A DNA stretch of 64,000 nt from G965247775 sp965247775 (lineage in GTDB: Bacteria > Chloroflexota > Dehalococcoidia > Bin125): assembly GCA_965247775.1 (NCBI GenBank), contig OZ252031.1, forward strand, positions 1,674,001-1,738,000. Reading direction: 5' to 3'. Below, piece by piece: positions 26,363-35,105 of the stretch (within the stretch, counting starts at the first letter, position 1; each line of letters opens with the position of its first letter). The translations under genes and the position numbers were made by a program. The notes beneath the pieces are model-generated. The model made no database searches, was not told where the DNA came from, and saw only the letters and a program-made list of their open reading frames with translations.

Positions 26363-27520
26363 ATGCCGCGCGATCACCTCTATTACTCCTGCGACTCGCA
26401 CTTCGTGGAGGCGGCGGAAGTGTTCCAGGGGCACGAGGAGCGCTTCGGGGAGCGGGCGCCACAGATCGTGCAGGACCCGCCCGGGCGGGAGGGGATCTAC
26501 GTGGTCTTCCCGCGGCAGGAGGTCCTGCTGCCGGTGGGGCGCTTCGGGATCGCGGGGCGGCGGCTGGACGACCCGGAAACGCGGGAGCGGATCAAGCACG
26601 GCTGGACGTACCTGAACCCCGGCGTGCAGGATCCGGTGGCGCGGCTGCGGGAGCAGGCGGAGGACGGGATCGTGGGGGAGGTGATGTACCCGAGCATCAA
26701 CATGTTCACCTTCTCCTACCCGGACCGGGAGGTGACGCAGGCGGTGTTCCGGCGGCACAACGACTGGGTAGCGGACTACCAGAGCCATTCGCCGGAGCGG
26801 CTGATCGGGGCGGCGTGCATCCCGCTGCCGGACATGGAGGAGTCGTTGCGGGAGTTCGATCGGTGCCTGAAGAAGGGGCTGCGGGCGTTCGCGCTGCCCT
26901 GTACGGCGCCGCCGGATCTGCCCTTCAGCGATCCGCACTACGAGCCGTTCTGGTCGGCGGCGGAGGAGGCGGGGGTCCCGCTGTCGATGCACATCTTCTG
27001 CGGGTCGGAGTGGGGGATGAGCCTGCCGAAGCACTGGAACTCGATCTCGTCGTACGCGCTGAGCCTGTCGGCGATGGCGTGGACGGCGGAGACGCTGATC
27101 ACGGGGGGCGTGTTCGCGCGGCATCCGGGGCTGCGGGTGGTGTTCGCGGAGTGGGAGACGGGCTGGATCGCGCACTGGCTGGATCGTCTGGACCACGCGG
27201 CGTACCGGACGCCGAAGGCGGCGTCGGGGGAGATGGAGGGGAAGCCGTCGGAGTATTTCGCGCGGCACTGCTGGGTAACGTTCGAGGACGACGCGATCGG
27301 GATCCGGACGCGCGACCTGATCGGGGTGGAGCGGATGGCGTGGGGCAACGACTACCCGCACCACGATTCGATCTGGCCTCACAGCATGGCGACGCTGGAT
27401 CGGATCATGGAGGGGGTGCCGGAGGCGGAGGAGCGGGCGATGACGTGGGGCAACGTGGCGGGGCTGTACGGGCTGGACGAGTCGGAGCTGCGGGCGGCCT
27501 GCAGGGAGGTGTCGGGGTAG
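26363..27520 (+). CDS. Amidohydrolase-family metal-dependent hydrolase/decarboxylase
   Basis: A 385-residue amidohydrolase-2 (TIM-barrel) enzyme. It opens YYSCDSHFVEAAEVF (the family DxH metal site in divergent form), has the PLSMHIFCGSEW segment with a further His, and ends GNDYPHHDSIWPH with the characteristic catalytic Asp and His residues, then WGNVAGLYGL. Members are decarboxylases (ACMSD-like) or hydrolases acting on aromatic or lactone substrates. ATG 26363 is the first start after the repeat array; the frame is open through the repeats. Only the degenerate downstream TAG array and a 15-base repeat separate it from the next gene. Confidence 0.85.
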   Translation: MPRDHLYYSCDSHFVEAAEVFQGHEERFGERAPQIVQDPPGREGIYVVFPRQEVLLPVGRFGIAGRRLDDPETRERIKHGWTYLNPGVQDPVARLREQAEDGIVGEVMYPSINMFTFSYPDREVTQAVFRRHNDWVADYQSHSPERLIGAACIPLPDMEESLREFDRCLKKGLRAFALPCTAPPDLPFSDPHYEPFWSAAEEAGVPLSMHIFCGSEWGMSLPKHWNSISSYALSLSAMAWTAETLITGGVFARHPGLRVVFAEWETGWIAHWLDRLDHAAYRTPKAASGEMEGKPSEYFARHCWVTFEDDAIGIRTRDLIGVERMAWGNDYPHHDSIWPHSMATLDRIMEGVPEAEERAMTWGNVAGLYGLDESELRAACREVSG

Positions 27521-27573
27521 GGGGTGGCGGGGTAGGGGGTGGCGGGGAAGGGGAAGGCGGGGAAGGGGAAAGC
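27514..27573. repeat. 15-base G-rich tandem repeat, 4 units
   Basis: Units at 27514, 27529 (GGGGTAGGGGGTGGC twice) and 27544, 27559 (GGGGAAGGGGAAGGC and a one-base variant). The first unit contains the amidohydrolase stop codon. Runs of four or five G recur every few bases, a potential G-quadruplex, ending 52 bases before the selenoprotein start codon. Confidence 0.85.
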
Positions 27574-27624
27574 GAAGCCGGGGGGCGGGGCCGATAGGAT
27601 GGGGTCCGGACGATAGGAGCCCGC

Positions 27625-29112
27625 ATGACGAACGCCGCGCTGGGGGAGACGCCGGCCCCGCCGTTGCCGCAGGACCAGGACTGGATCAACACGTCGCGGC
27701 CGCTGACGCTGGAGGATGTGCGCGGGCGGCTGGTGATCCTGCACTTGTGGACGTACGCCTGAATCAACTGCCTGCACGTGCTTCCGCAGTTGCGGAAGCT
27801 GGAGCGTGGTTATGCGGATGCGCTCACGGTGATCTCGGTGCACTCGCCGAAGTTCCCGACGGAGCGGGAGACGGCGCATCTGCGGCAGGCGGTGCTGCGG
27901 CATCGGATCGAGCATCCGGTGCTGAACGATCGGGACTTCCACTACTGGCAGCAGCTAGGGGCGCGGGCCTGGCCGACGCTGTACTTCGTGGATCCGCTGG
28001 GCAACGTGATCGGGCGGCACGAGGGGGAGATCCGGGCGGAGGCGGTGGCGCCGCTGCTGGAGTCGTGGCTGGGGGAGTACCGGTCGGCGGGGCTGCTGGG
28101 GGGGACGACGCTGCCCCTGGAGCGGGCGACGGGGGTGGCGAGTCCGCTGTCGTTCCCGGGCAAGGTGGCGTACGACGAGGCGAGCGGGCGGCTGTTCGTC
28201 GCGGACAGCAACCATGACCGCGTGGTCGTTGGGCGGCTGGACGGGTCGGTGGAGCAGGTGGTGGGGAGCGGGGAGGCGGGGCTGGCGGACGGTGCGCCGG
28301 GGTCGGCCCGGTTCCGGCAGCCGCAGGGGATGACGGTATGGCGGGACGAGGCGGGGGAGGCGCTGTTCGTGGCGGATACGGAGAACCACGCGATCCGGCG
28401 GGTGGACCTGGAGAGCTGGGAGACGACGACGGTGGCGGGGACGGGGGAGCAGTGCGGGACGGCGCCGCAGCGGCGGGCGGCGCGGGGGGCGGCGCTGAAC
28501 TCGCCCTGGGACGTCGTGGGGCGGGAGGGGCGGCTGTACGTGGCGATGGCGGGCTTCCACCAGTTGTGGGAGTTGGACCTGGAAGCGGGGATGATCGGGC
28601 CGTGGGCGGGGTCGATGCGAGAGGGGATCGTGGATGGGACGCGGGCGTCGGCGGAGCTGGCGCAGCCGAGCGGGCTGTCGCTGGGGGGGGAGGGGCTGGC
28701 GTTCGCGGATAGCGAGTCGAACGCGGTGCGGCTGGCGGGGGTCGGGGTTGGGGGCCGGGTCGAGACGGCGATCGGGGAGGGGTTGTTCGAGTTCGGGGAC
28801 GCGGACGGGGGGCAGGGGGTGGCGCGGCTGCAGCATCCGCTGGACGTGGCCTGGCTGGGCGAGGAGCTGTATGTGGCGGACACGTTCAATCACAAGGTCA
28901 AGCAGGTCTTTCCGCGCACGCAGCAGGTGCGGACGGTGTGTGGGGGGCTGGGGGAGGCGGACGGGTCGTTGGGGGAGGCGCGGTTCAACGAGCCGGGGGG
29001 GATCTGCGCGGGGCCGGGGCGGAGTTTGGTCGTGGCGGACACGAATAACCACGCGGTGCGGGTGGTGGACTTGGCGGGGGGGAGGGTGCGGACGGTGGAA
29101 CTCCGCCCATAA
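27625..29112 (+). CDS. Thioredoxin-like / NHL-repeat protein, probable selenoprotein (UxxC)
   Basis: Reading through one in-frame TGA (27760-27762) gives a 495-residue protein. Residues about 20-150 form a thioredoxin-like domain; the stop falls at codon 46 in TYA-stop-INCLHVLPQLRKLE, where the NHLRC2-type family has Cys of a CINC redox motif, so the motif becomes U-I-N-C. The rest (about 165-495) is NHL beta-propeller repeats (LFVADSNHDRV, LFVADTENHAIRR, LYVADTFNHKVK, VVADTNNHAVR). ATG 27625 has AGGAG upstream. A SECIS-like hairpin follows the TGA. No signal peptide. A thiol-disulfide/peroxide reductase role is inferred. If TGA is a true stop, the product would be 45 residues and non-functional. 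Confidence 0.85.
27760..27799 (+). promoter_or_regulatory. In-frame UGA and SECIS-like hairpin
   Basis: TGA at 27760-27762 is followed 17 bases later by a perfect 8-base-pair stem, GCTTCCGC (27780-27787) and GCGGAAGC (27792-27799), closing an AGTT tetraloop. Bacterial SECIS elements are hairpins just after the UGA with a G/U-containing apical loop about 16-37 bases downstream; the loop here starts 25 bases past the UGA. Confidence 0.75.
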
Positions 29113-29127
29113 CCCCCCCCTCCGTGG

Positions 29128-29143
29128 GGCGCGCGAGCGCGCC
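29128..29143. terminator. Hairpin after the NHL gene
   Basis: GGCGCGC-GA-GCGCGCC, a perfect 7-base-pair stem 16 bases past the NHL-gene stop. No T-run follows, so termination, if any, would not be canonical rho-independent. Confidence 0.4.
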
Positions 29144-29226
29144 TCTCGACTTCGCTCGGGGGAACCTCGGGACGGGCGGGGCAACGAGAGCCGATCAGCG
29201 GATACAGCCGGGGCGGGGCTCGCCGA

Positions 29227-29537
29227 TCACGCAGTTGTGAAGCATTCGGTGTCGGCATCCCGGCACAACGTGCGCTCTTGGCCGCCGACGTCGTACGTGA
29301 GGCAGTTCTGATGCCTCGTGCGGTGTCGTTCCGCGATGGGGTGGTAGCGCCAGGCGTCGCGGCTGTAGACATTCGTCACGATTGCATCCGGGTCTGGCGT
29401 ATCCGGGTCTGGGACTGGCCCCTCGGGACTGGCCCCTCGGACTGGGCGATCCGCCCTTCCAAGCCGGGAGCGACCCCCGAGGAACAGGCTGCAATCAGGA
29501 CGACCGTGGCCGGGCGGGCCAGGTCCAACCGGCGCAT
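29227..29537 (-). pseudogene. Small lipoprotein gene frameshifted by a 14-base tandem duplication
   Basis: From ATG 29537 the frame encodes a lipoprotein signal (RPATVVLIAACSSG, lipobox IAAC) then ends early. A second frame carries a coherent protein-like end (IVTNVYSRDAWRYHP, QNCLTYDVGG, LCRDADTECFTTA, stop 29227-29229). Between them GGGACTGGCCCCTC is present twice in direct succession (29411-29438). Deleting one copy restores one continuous frame of 98 residues with four Cys in the mature part. No known family recognised. It is downstream of the luciferase-like gene on the same strand. The duplication may be reversible (phase variation) or a recent inactivation. Confidence 0.7.
29411..29438. 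repeat. 14-base tandem duplication
   Basis: GGGACTGGCCCCTC at 29411-29424 and again at 29425-29438, directly abutting. A further ATCCGGGTCTGG pair (29386 and 29401, period 15) lies beside it. The 14-base period shifts the reading frame of the lipoprotein gene. Confidence 0.9.
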
Positions 29538-29718
29538 GTCGCGCAGCCCGACGGTCACAGGGCGCAGAGGGGGCTCCGCGGGCGGCGCTTCGGGGTCGGA
29601 CGGTCGCGGGGAAGCGCCCGCCCGCGGGAGCGTGTCGCGACCGCTGCGACCGATGGGTGGCGCCAGTGGCCGTGGTCGTTGCGCTCTCGCGGGAGTGGCC
29701 GTTGGGGCACCCGCTCGC

Positions 29719-30657
29719 TCAGGTCGAACGGGGCGAAGGTGCGAGGGAAGGAGCGGGGGTGCGGAAGGGGGCGGCGACGTCGCTGAGGAAGCGTTCGAGG
29801 GCGTCGCCTTTTTCGTCGATGGTGAGACCGAGGGGCCAATCGGGCAAGATGAACTCGTCCAGGCCGAGGTCGGCGTAGGTGCCCAGGGTGGCCTGCATCT
29901 GGGCGGGGGAGCCGCTGAGCATGGGGCGGCCGCTGCTCTCGATGCGCTGGGTGAGGACAGCATCTTGGCTGAGGGGGACGAGGGCGACGGCGGAGCGCTG
30001 GATGGAGGCGGGGTCGCGGCGGATGCGGCGGCAGTGCTTGGCAAGCACGCGGGATTTGTGGTCGATGACGGGGGGCAGGCCCCAGACGTTCCACTCGTCG
30101 GCGTAGTGGGCGGCGATGCGGAGGGTGACCTTTTCGCCGCCGCCACCGATGAGGAGGGGGAGGCGGTCCTGGAGGGGCTTGGGGGCGAGGGGGGCGCCGG
30201 TGAGCTGGTAGTGGGCGCCGGTGACGTCGGTGCGGTCCTTGCGCAGAAGTCCGGTGACGACGAGGCAGGCTTCCTCCAGGCGCTGGAGGCGCTCAGCGAG
30301 GCTGCCGAAGGGGATGCCGTAGGCGGCGTGCTCGTTCTCTTGCCAGCCGGCACCGAGGCCGAGGACGAAGCGGCCGCCGCTGATGATGTCGAGGCCGGCG
30401 GCCATCTTGGCGAGGACGGCGGGGTGGCGGTAGGTATTGCCGTTGACGAGGTGGCCGAGACGGACGCGGGGGATGTGGACGGCGAGGGCGCTGAGGGCGG
30501 TCCAGCTCTCGTTGACGGGCTGGGAGAGGTCGCCGGCCATGGGCATGAAGTGGTCGGCGTACCAGAGGCTGTCGATGCCGAGGGTCTCGGCGCGGCGGGC
30601 GAGGGCGAGGGTGTCGTTCCAGGGGGTGGCGGGCGTGGGCCAGAGGCCGAATCGCAT
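29719..30657 (-). CDS. LLM-class F420/flavin-dependent oxidoreductase
   Basis: A 312-residue luciferase-like barrel protein. MRFGLWPTPATPWND, the SLWYADHFM segment, RVRLGHLVNGNTYRHPAVLAK, the SGGRFVLGLGAGW motif and PLLIGGGGEK (phosphate-binding of the cofactor) are typical of the F420-dependent subgroup, though FMN use is possible. ATG 30657 follows GAGAGGAG; the in-frame ATG 12 codons upstream lacks a site. The substrate is unknown. It is divergent from the phosphate two-component genes, with 134 bases between starts. A second paralogue lies at 6732-7841. Confidence 0.88.
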   Translation of the reverse strand: MRFGLWPTPATPWNDTLALARRAETLGIDSLWYADHFMPMAGDLSQPVNESWTALSALAVHIPRVRLGHLVNGNTYRHPAVLAKMAAGLDIISGGRFVLGLGAGWQENEHAAYGIPFGSLAERLQRLEEACLVVTGLLRKDRTDVTGAHYQLTGAPLAPKPLQDRLPLLIGGGGEKVTLRIAAHYADEWNVWGLPPVIDHKSRVLAKHCRRIRRDPASIQRSAVALVPLSQDAVLTQRIESSGRPMLSGSPAQMQATLGTYADLGLDEFILPDWPLGLTIDEKGDALERFLSDVAAPFRTPAPSLAPSPRST

Positions 30658-30791
30658 GGGTGCGCTCCTCTCGGCGGGATCGTCGCGGTGCATACTAGGT
30701 GGAGCGAGGAGGCCAGGGTGCGCGCGTGCGCGGGTGTGCGTCAGGGGCGAGGAATGACGGCGCCGCGCCGAGACGATGGGAGGAGCGTGCG

Positions 30792-31472
30792 TTGACGAGC
30801 GTGCTGGTGGTGGAGGACGAGCGCAGCCTGAGCGAGACGCTGCGCTTCAATCTGGAGCGCGAGGGCTACGAGGTCCACACGGCGGGCGACGGGAAGAGCG
30901 GCCTGGCGCTGGCGCGGCGCCTGGAACCGGACCTGATCATCCTGGATGTGATGCTGCCGGCGCTGAGCGGGACGGAAGTGCTGCGGCAGTTGCGGACGGA
31001 TTCCGATGTGCCGGTCCTGCTGCTGACGGCGCGGACGGGGGAGATCGACCGGGTGCAGGGGCTGGACTTGGGGGCGGACGACTACATCACCAAGCCGTTC
31101 GGTCTGGCGGAGCTGCTGGCGCGCGTGCGGGCACACCTGCGGCGGCGGGTAGGGATCGGAGAGGCGTCGTCGTCGGTGATCGAGTTCGCGGGGCGGGCGT
31201 TGGACCTGGCACGGCGGGAGTTGCGGCGGGGCGAGGCGGTGGTGGCCCTGCGGCCGAAGGAATACGATCTGCTGGCGTACCTGGTGCAGCATCCGGGGCA
31301 GACGTTCACGCGGGACGCGTTGCTGAACGACGTCTGGGACATCGATTTCGGAGGGGGGACGCGGACGGTGGACGTCCACATCCGCTGGCTGCGGCAGAAG
31401 CTGGAGGAGGACCCGGCCAGCCCGCGACACCTGATCACGGTGCGGGGCGCGGGCTACCGCTTCGAGCTGTGA
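30792..31472 (+). CDS. phoP: OmpR/PhoB-family response regulator
   Basis: A 226-residue regulator: receiver domain (phospho-acceptor Asp52 in LIILDVMLP, Lys101 in YITKPF) and C-terminal winged helix (ALRPKEYDLLAYLVQHPGQ, VDVHIRWLRQKLE, VRGAGYRFEL). Start is a TTG at 30792, six bases after GGAGGAG, and the next upstream starts lack a site. Directly upstream of its histidine kinase (stop and start overlap as TGATG) and of pstSCAB-phoU, so it is the phosphate-starvation regulator (PhoB/PhoP role). It would bind 11-base-phased direct repeats such as those ahead of pstS. Confidence 0.92.
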   Translation: MTSVLVVEDERSLSETLRFNLEREGYEVHTAGDGKSGLALARRLEPDLIILDVMLPALSGTEVLRQLRTDSDVPVLLLTARTGEIDRVQGLDLGADDYITKPFGLAELLARVRAHLRRRVGIGEASSSVIEFAGRALDLARRELRRGEAVVALRPKEYDLLAYLVQHPGQTFTRDALLNDVWDIDFGGGTRTVDVHIRWLRQKLEEDPASPRHLITVRGAGYRFEL

Positions 31473-32830
31473 TGCGGGGCGGGCGGGCGCCGGGCGCGGT
31501 GGCGTATGCGGTCGTGGCGGTGTCACTGGCGCTGCTGGCGCTGGTGGGGGCGGTGGCGGTGCCGGAAGCGGACGACGAGGGGGCGGTGATCGCGATCCTG
31601 GCGGCGGCGGCGGCGCTGTCGGCGGCGGGGGGGCTGGCGGTGGAGCGGCTGGCGGGGGCGCCGGCGTCGCGGCTGGCGCGCGCGGTGCGGCGGCTGCAGT
31701 CGGGCGAAGAGTGGGCGCCGCCGACGGTGTCGGGGGACGCGGGGGTGAACGCGGTCGCGGAGGGAGTGGGGGAGGTGGTGGCGACGCAGCGGCAGCAGCG
31801 TGATCGGGCGGCGGCGGAGCGGGGGCGGCTGGAGGAGGCGCTGGCGGCGGCGGCGGACGTGGTGATCGCGGTGGATGGAGAGGAGCGGGTGGTCTACGCG
31901 AATCCGGCGGCCGGGTCGGTGCTGACGGGGCGGGCGGGAGAGGCGCTGGGGCGCCCGTTGCTGGCGGTGCTGAGCGACCACGAGGTACACGATCTGGTGT
32001 CGCGGGCGCTCGCGGCGGGGCAGGGGGAAGCGCCGCCGCAGGCGGCGATCCGGCGGGATGAGCGGCACTATCAGGTGACGGCGCGGCCGGTGGTGGGGGG
32101 CGGGCCGTGGGCGGCGGTCCTGGTGATGCAGGATGTGACGCCGGCGCAGGAGGCGGAGGCGACGCGGCGGGAATTCGTGGCGAATGTGTCGCACGAACTG
32201 CGGACGCCGCTGGCGGCGATCTCCGCGGCGACGGAGACGCTGGAGACGGGGCTGAGCGGGGAGGACAGCAAGCGCTTTCACGCGATCATCCACCGGGAGG
32301 CGGACAAGATGGCGCAGCTAGTGGAAGAGATGCTGGACCTGGCACGGCTGGAGTCGGGGCTGGCGCAACCGCAGATCGCGCCGGTGGACGTGGGGCTGGT
32401 GGCGCGGGGGGCGCTGGAGCGGGTGCGGCCGCAGGCGGAGCGGGCGGGGCTGCGCCTGGCGCTGGTCTGCGAGCAGGAGTGCGTGGTGGAGGCGGACGCG
32501 GATCTGGTGCAGCGGGCACTGGGGAACCTGCTGCACAACGCGCTGAAGTTCACGCCGTCGCCGGGGCGGGTGTCGCTGGAGGTGCGACGGGAGGGGGAGG
32601 CGGTTTGGCTGCTGGTCCACGACACGGGGATCGGGATCCCGGCCGAGGAGCAGGGACGGGCGTTCCAGCGCTTCTACCGGGCGGATCGGGCGCGGCGACG
32701 GGAGGGGACGGGGCTGGGGCTAGCGCTGGTGCGGCACATCGCGGAGTCACATGGGGGAACGGTGCAAGTGGAGAGCGCGGTGGGGGTGGGGTCGACGTTC
32801 GGGTTCTCGCTGCCGCAGGCGGACGGCTGA
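31472..32830 (+). CDS. phoR: Phosphate regulon sensor histidine kinase (PhoR-like)
   Basis: A 452-residue membrane kinase: two N-terminal hydrophobic segments (about residues 8-30 and 39-58), a PAS domain (about 120-225, ADVVIAVDGEERVVYANPA), the dimerisation domain with phospho-acceptor His241 in SHELRTPLAAI, and the ATPase domain with LGNLLHNALKF (N box), DTGIGIP (G1) and GTGLGLALV (G2). The extracytoplasmic loop is tiny, as in PhoR proteins that sense through the Pst transporter and PhoU rather than a ligand. The gene order with phoP and pst supports the phosphate role. Confidence 0.92.
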   Translation: MRGGRAPGAVAYAVVAVSLALLALVGAVAVPEADDEGAVIAILAAAAALSAAGGLAVERLAGAPASRLARAVRRLQSGEEWAPPTVSGDAGVNAVAEGVGEVVATQRQQRDRAAAERGRLEEALAAAADVVIAVDGEERVVYANPAAGSVLTGRAGEALGRPLLAVLSDHEVHDLVSRALAAGQGEAPPQAAIRRDERHYQVTARPVVGGGPWAAVLVMQDVTPAQEAEATRREFVANVSHELRTPLAAISAATETLETGLSGEDSKRFHAIIHREADKMAQLVEEMLDLARLESGLAQPQIAPVDVGLVARGALERVRPQAERAGLRLALVCEQECVVEADADLVQRALGNLLHNALKFTPSPGRVSLEVRREGEAVWLLVHDTGIGIPAEEQGRAFQRFYRADRARRREGTGLGLALVRHIAESHGGTVQVESAVGVGSTFGFSLPQADG

Positions 32831-32862
32831 TCGGGGCCCGGTGGGACCCGGCCCGCGCGGCA

Positions 32863-32903
32863 TTTAACAGCGCGCAGGCGGAGCCTTAAACGGACGTTAA
32901 CCG
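32863..32903 (+). promoter_or_regulatory. Pho-box-like operator upstream of pstS
   Basis: TTAA cores start at 32864, 32886 and 32897, that is 22 and 11 bases apart, in the contexts TTTAAC, CTTAAAC and GTTAACC. An 11-base phase is the hallmark of PhoB-family binding sites. The set lies 33 bases ahead of the pstS start, in the only AT-rich patch of the region, between phoR and pstS. Confidence 0.65.
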
Positions 32904-32935
32904 ACGGGCCGGGGGCAGTTCATACGCTCCGGACG

Positions 32936-34018
32936 ATGATGGAGTGGCACGATCGGGAGGAGCCCTTGGCGTGTGCGCCCCCTTTGCGGCTCATGTGGCG
33001 GCTCTTGGGCCGCCGGCGTGGGCCGGCGCTGATCGCGGCGGCGGCGCTGGTGGCGGCGGCGTGCGCGGGCGGCGACAGCGGGAACGGCGGTGGGACAAGG
33101 CTGAGTGGGACGATCGAGATGGCGGGGTCGAGCACGGTGTTCCCGATCGCGGAGGCGTGGGCGGAGGAGTTCGGGCTGCAGGAGCGGCGGGTGCGGGTGA
33201 ATGTGGCGTCGATCGGCTCGGGGGCGGGGTTTCAGCGCTTCTGCAACGGGGAGACGGACATTTCCAACGCCTCGCGTCCGATCAAGCCGTCGGAGGTGGA
33301 GCGCTGCGGGGGGAACGGGGTGGCGTTCATTGAGATCCCGGTGGCGTTCGACGGGCTGTCGGTGGTGGTGAACGTGGAGAACGACTGGGTGGACTTCCTG
33401 ACGGTGGCGGAGCTGGCGCGGATCTTCGGGCCGACGGACTTCGCGAAGCGCTGGTCGGAGGTGCGGACGACGTGGCCGGAGGAGAGGATCGATCTCTTCT
33501 CGCCGGGGGCGGATTCGGGCACGTTCGATTACTTCACGGACGAGATCAACGGCGAGGAGGACGTGCAGCGCGTTGAGAACACGCAGTTCTCCGAGGACGA
33601 CAACGTGCTGGTGCAGGGGGTGGCCGGGGAGACGGGCGGGATCGGCTATTTCGGCTTCGCCTTCTTCGTGAACAACGCGGACAAGATCCGGGCGGTGCCG
33701 ATCGACCCGGGGACGGGGGGCGTCAGCCCGTCGATCGCGACGATCGCGGACGGCAGCTACCGGCCGCTGTCGCGGCCGCTGTTCATTTACGTCACCGTCG
33801 AATCGCTGGCGCGGCCGGAGGTCCAGGCATTCGTGGAATGGGCACTGGACGCGAACAACGGCCGACGCCTGGTGGACGATCCCACGGTTGGCTACGTGCA
33901 ACTGCCGGACGCGGTCTACGCGGCCAGCCTGGCGCGCGTGCGGGCGGGGCAGGCGACGGGGTCCTTGCACCTCGATGCGCCCGCGGGGGCGACGCTGGAA
34001 GAGGTGTTCGTGCCGTAG
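32936..34018 (+). CDS. pstS: Phosphate ABC transporter substrate-binding lipoprotein
   Basis: A 360-residue periplasmic-type binding protein of the PstS group (phosphate, not phosphonate). A signal with lipobox LVAAAC near residue 41 is followed by the phosphate-site segments GSSTVFPIAEAW, GSGAGFQRF and GADSGTFDYF. The first ATG pair at 32936 gives a long n-region; a start at the Met just before the hydrophobic stretch (32993) is possible but has no ribosome site. It captures phosphate outside the cell for PstCAB. Confidence 0.92.
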   Translation: MMEWHDREEPLACAPPLRLMWRLLGRRRGPALIAAAALVAAACAGGDSGNGGGTRLSGTIEMAGSSTVFPIAEAWAEEFGLQERRVRVNVASIGSGAGFQRFCNGETDISNASRPIKPSEVERCGGNGVAFIEIPVAFDGLSVVVNVENDWVDFLTVAELARIFGPTDFAKRWSEVRTTWPEERIDLFSPGADSGTFDYFTDEINGEEDVQRVENTQFSEDDNVLVQGVAGETGGIGYFGFAFFVNNADKIRAVPIDPGTGGVSPSIATIADGSYRPLSRPLFIYVTVESLARPEVQAFVEWALDANNGRRLVDDPTVGYVQLPDAVYAASLARVRAGQATGSLHLDAPAGATLEEVFVP

Positions 34019-34115
34019 CGCGAGTGGAGCGGGCTGATCGAATCGCCGGGGCCCGGGGGAGGGTCCGGCAGGGACGGCCGCGGAGCGCGGCCGCTTGGTG
34101 GCGGGGAAGACGTGG

Positions 34116-35105
34116 ATGACGGTGCGGACGCCCGGGATGGATCCGTCCGGCCGGGCGAGGCTGCGGGCGCGGGCGAGCCAGATCTGGCGGGACTGGCTGA
34201 GCCCGAGCCGGAGCGGGACGGGGCGGGAGACGGCGAGCGGGCGGGCGATGCACGCGCTGCTGTTTCTGTCGGCGCTGCTGTCGGTGGGGGTGACGCTGGG
34301 CATCGTCTCGGTGCTGATCTTCGAGACGGTGGAGTTCTTCCGGGAAATCCCGCTGGGGGACTTTTTCGGCGATACGGTGTGGTCGCCGCTGATCGGGGTG
34401 GAGAAGCGCTTTGGGGTGTGGGCGCTGGTGTGGGGGACGGCGCTGGTGGCGCTGCTGGCGCTGGCGGTGGCGGCGCCGGTGGGGCTGCTGACCGCGATTT
34501 ACCTGAGTGAGTACGCGCCGCCCCGGGTGCACGCCGTGCTGAAGCCGGTGCTGGAGATCCTGGCGGGGATCCCGACGGTGGTGTACGGGTTCTTCGCGTT
34601 GCTGTTCATCACGCCGATCATCCGCAGCATCTTTCCGGAGACGACGATTTTCAACGCGCTCAGCGCGGGGATCGTGGTGGGGGTGATGATCGTCCCGATG
34701 ATCTCGTCGTTGAGTGAGGACGCATTCGCGGCGGTGCCGAACGCGCTGCGGGAGGGGGCGTACGCGCTGGGGGCGACGCGGATGGAGACGGCGTTGCGGG
34801 TGGTGCTGCCGGCGGCGCTGTCGGGGGTGGTGGCGTCGGTGATTCTGGCGGCCTCGCGGGCGATCGGGGAGACGATGATCGTGACGGTGGCGGCGGGGCA
34901 GAATCCGGCCTTCCTGGCGAATCCGCTGGAGGCGATCCAGACGATGACGGCGTTCATCGTGCAGATCAGTTTGGGGGACGCGCCGGCGGAGAGCATTGAG
35001 GCGAAGACGTTGTTCGCGGTTGGGATGACGCTGTTCGTGATGACGCTAGCGATGAACGTGGTGGCGGGCTGGGTGGCGAGCCGGTTCCGGGAGCAGTACG
35101 AATGA
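34116..35105 (+). CDS. pstC: Phosphate ABC transporter permease
   Basis: A 329-residue membrane permease. About six membrane segments; the first is around residues 45-70 (ALLFLSALLSVGVTLGIVSV). The coupling-loop EAA region NALREGAYALGATRMET is standard. A TTG start at 34095 is possible, but ATG 34116 lies behind GGGGAAG and was preferred. Its stop overlaps the pstA start (ATGA). It forms half of the phosphate channel. Confidence 0.9.
   Translation: MTVRTPGMDPSGRARLRARASQIWRDWLSPSRSGTGRETASGRAMHALLFLSALLSVGVTLGIVSVLIFETVEFFREIPLGDFFGDTVWSPLIGVEKRFGVWALVWGTALVALLALAVAAPVGLLTAIYLSEYAPPRVHAVLKPVLEILAGIPTVVYGFFALLFITPIIRSIFPETTIFNALSAGIVVGVMIVPMISSLSEDAFAAVPNALREGAYALGATRMETALRVVLPAALSGVVASVILAASRAIGETMIVTVAAGQNPAFLANPLEAIQTMTAFIVQISLGDAPAESIEAKTLFAVGMTLFVMTLAMNVVAGWVASRFREQYE

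Noticed and set aside
26033..27382. 449-residue minus-strand ORF with Arg/Pro repeats
   Set aside because: It only translates the 31-base array and the reverse of the amidohydrolase gene.
27760..27762. TGA as a frameshift or sequencing error rather than Sec
   Set aside because: The reading frame is the same on both sides, the stop replaces one catalytic Cys exactly and a SECIS-like hairpin follows; an independent second case exists at 51320.
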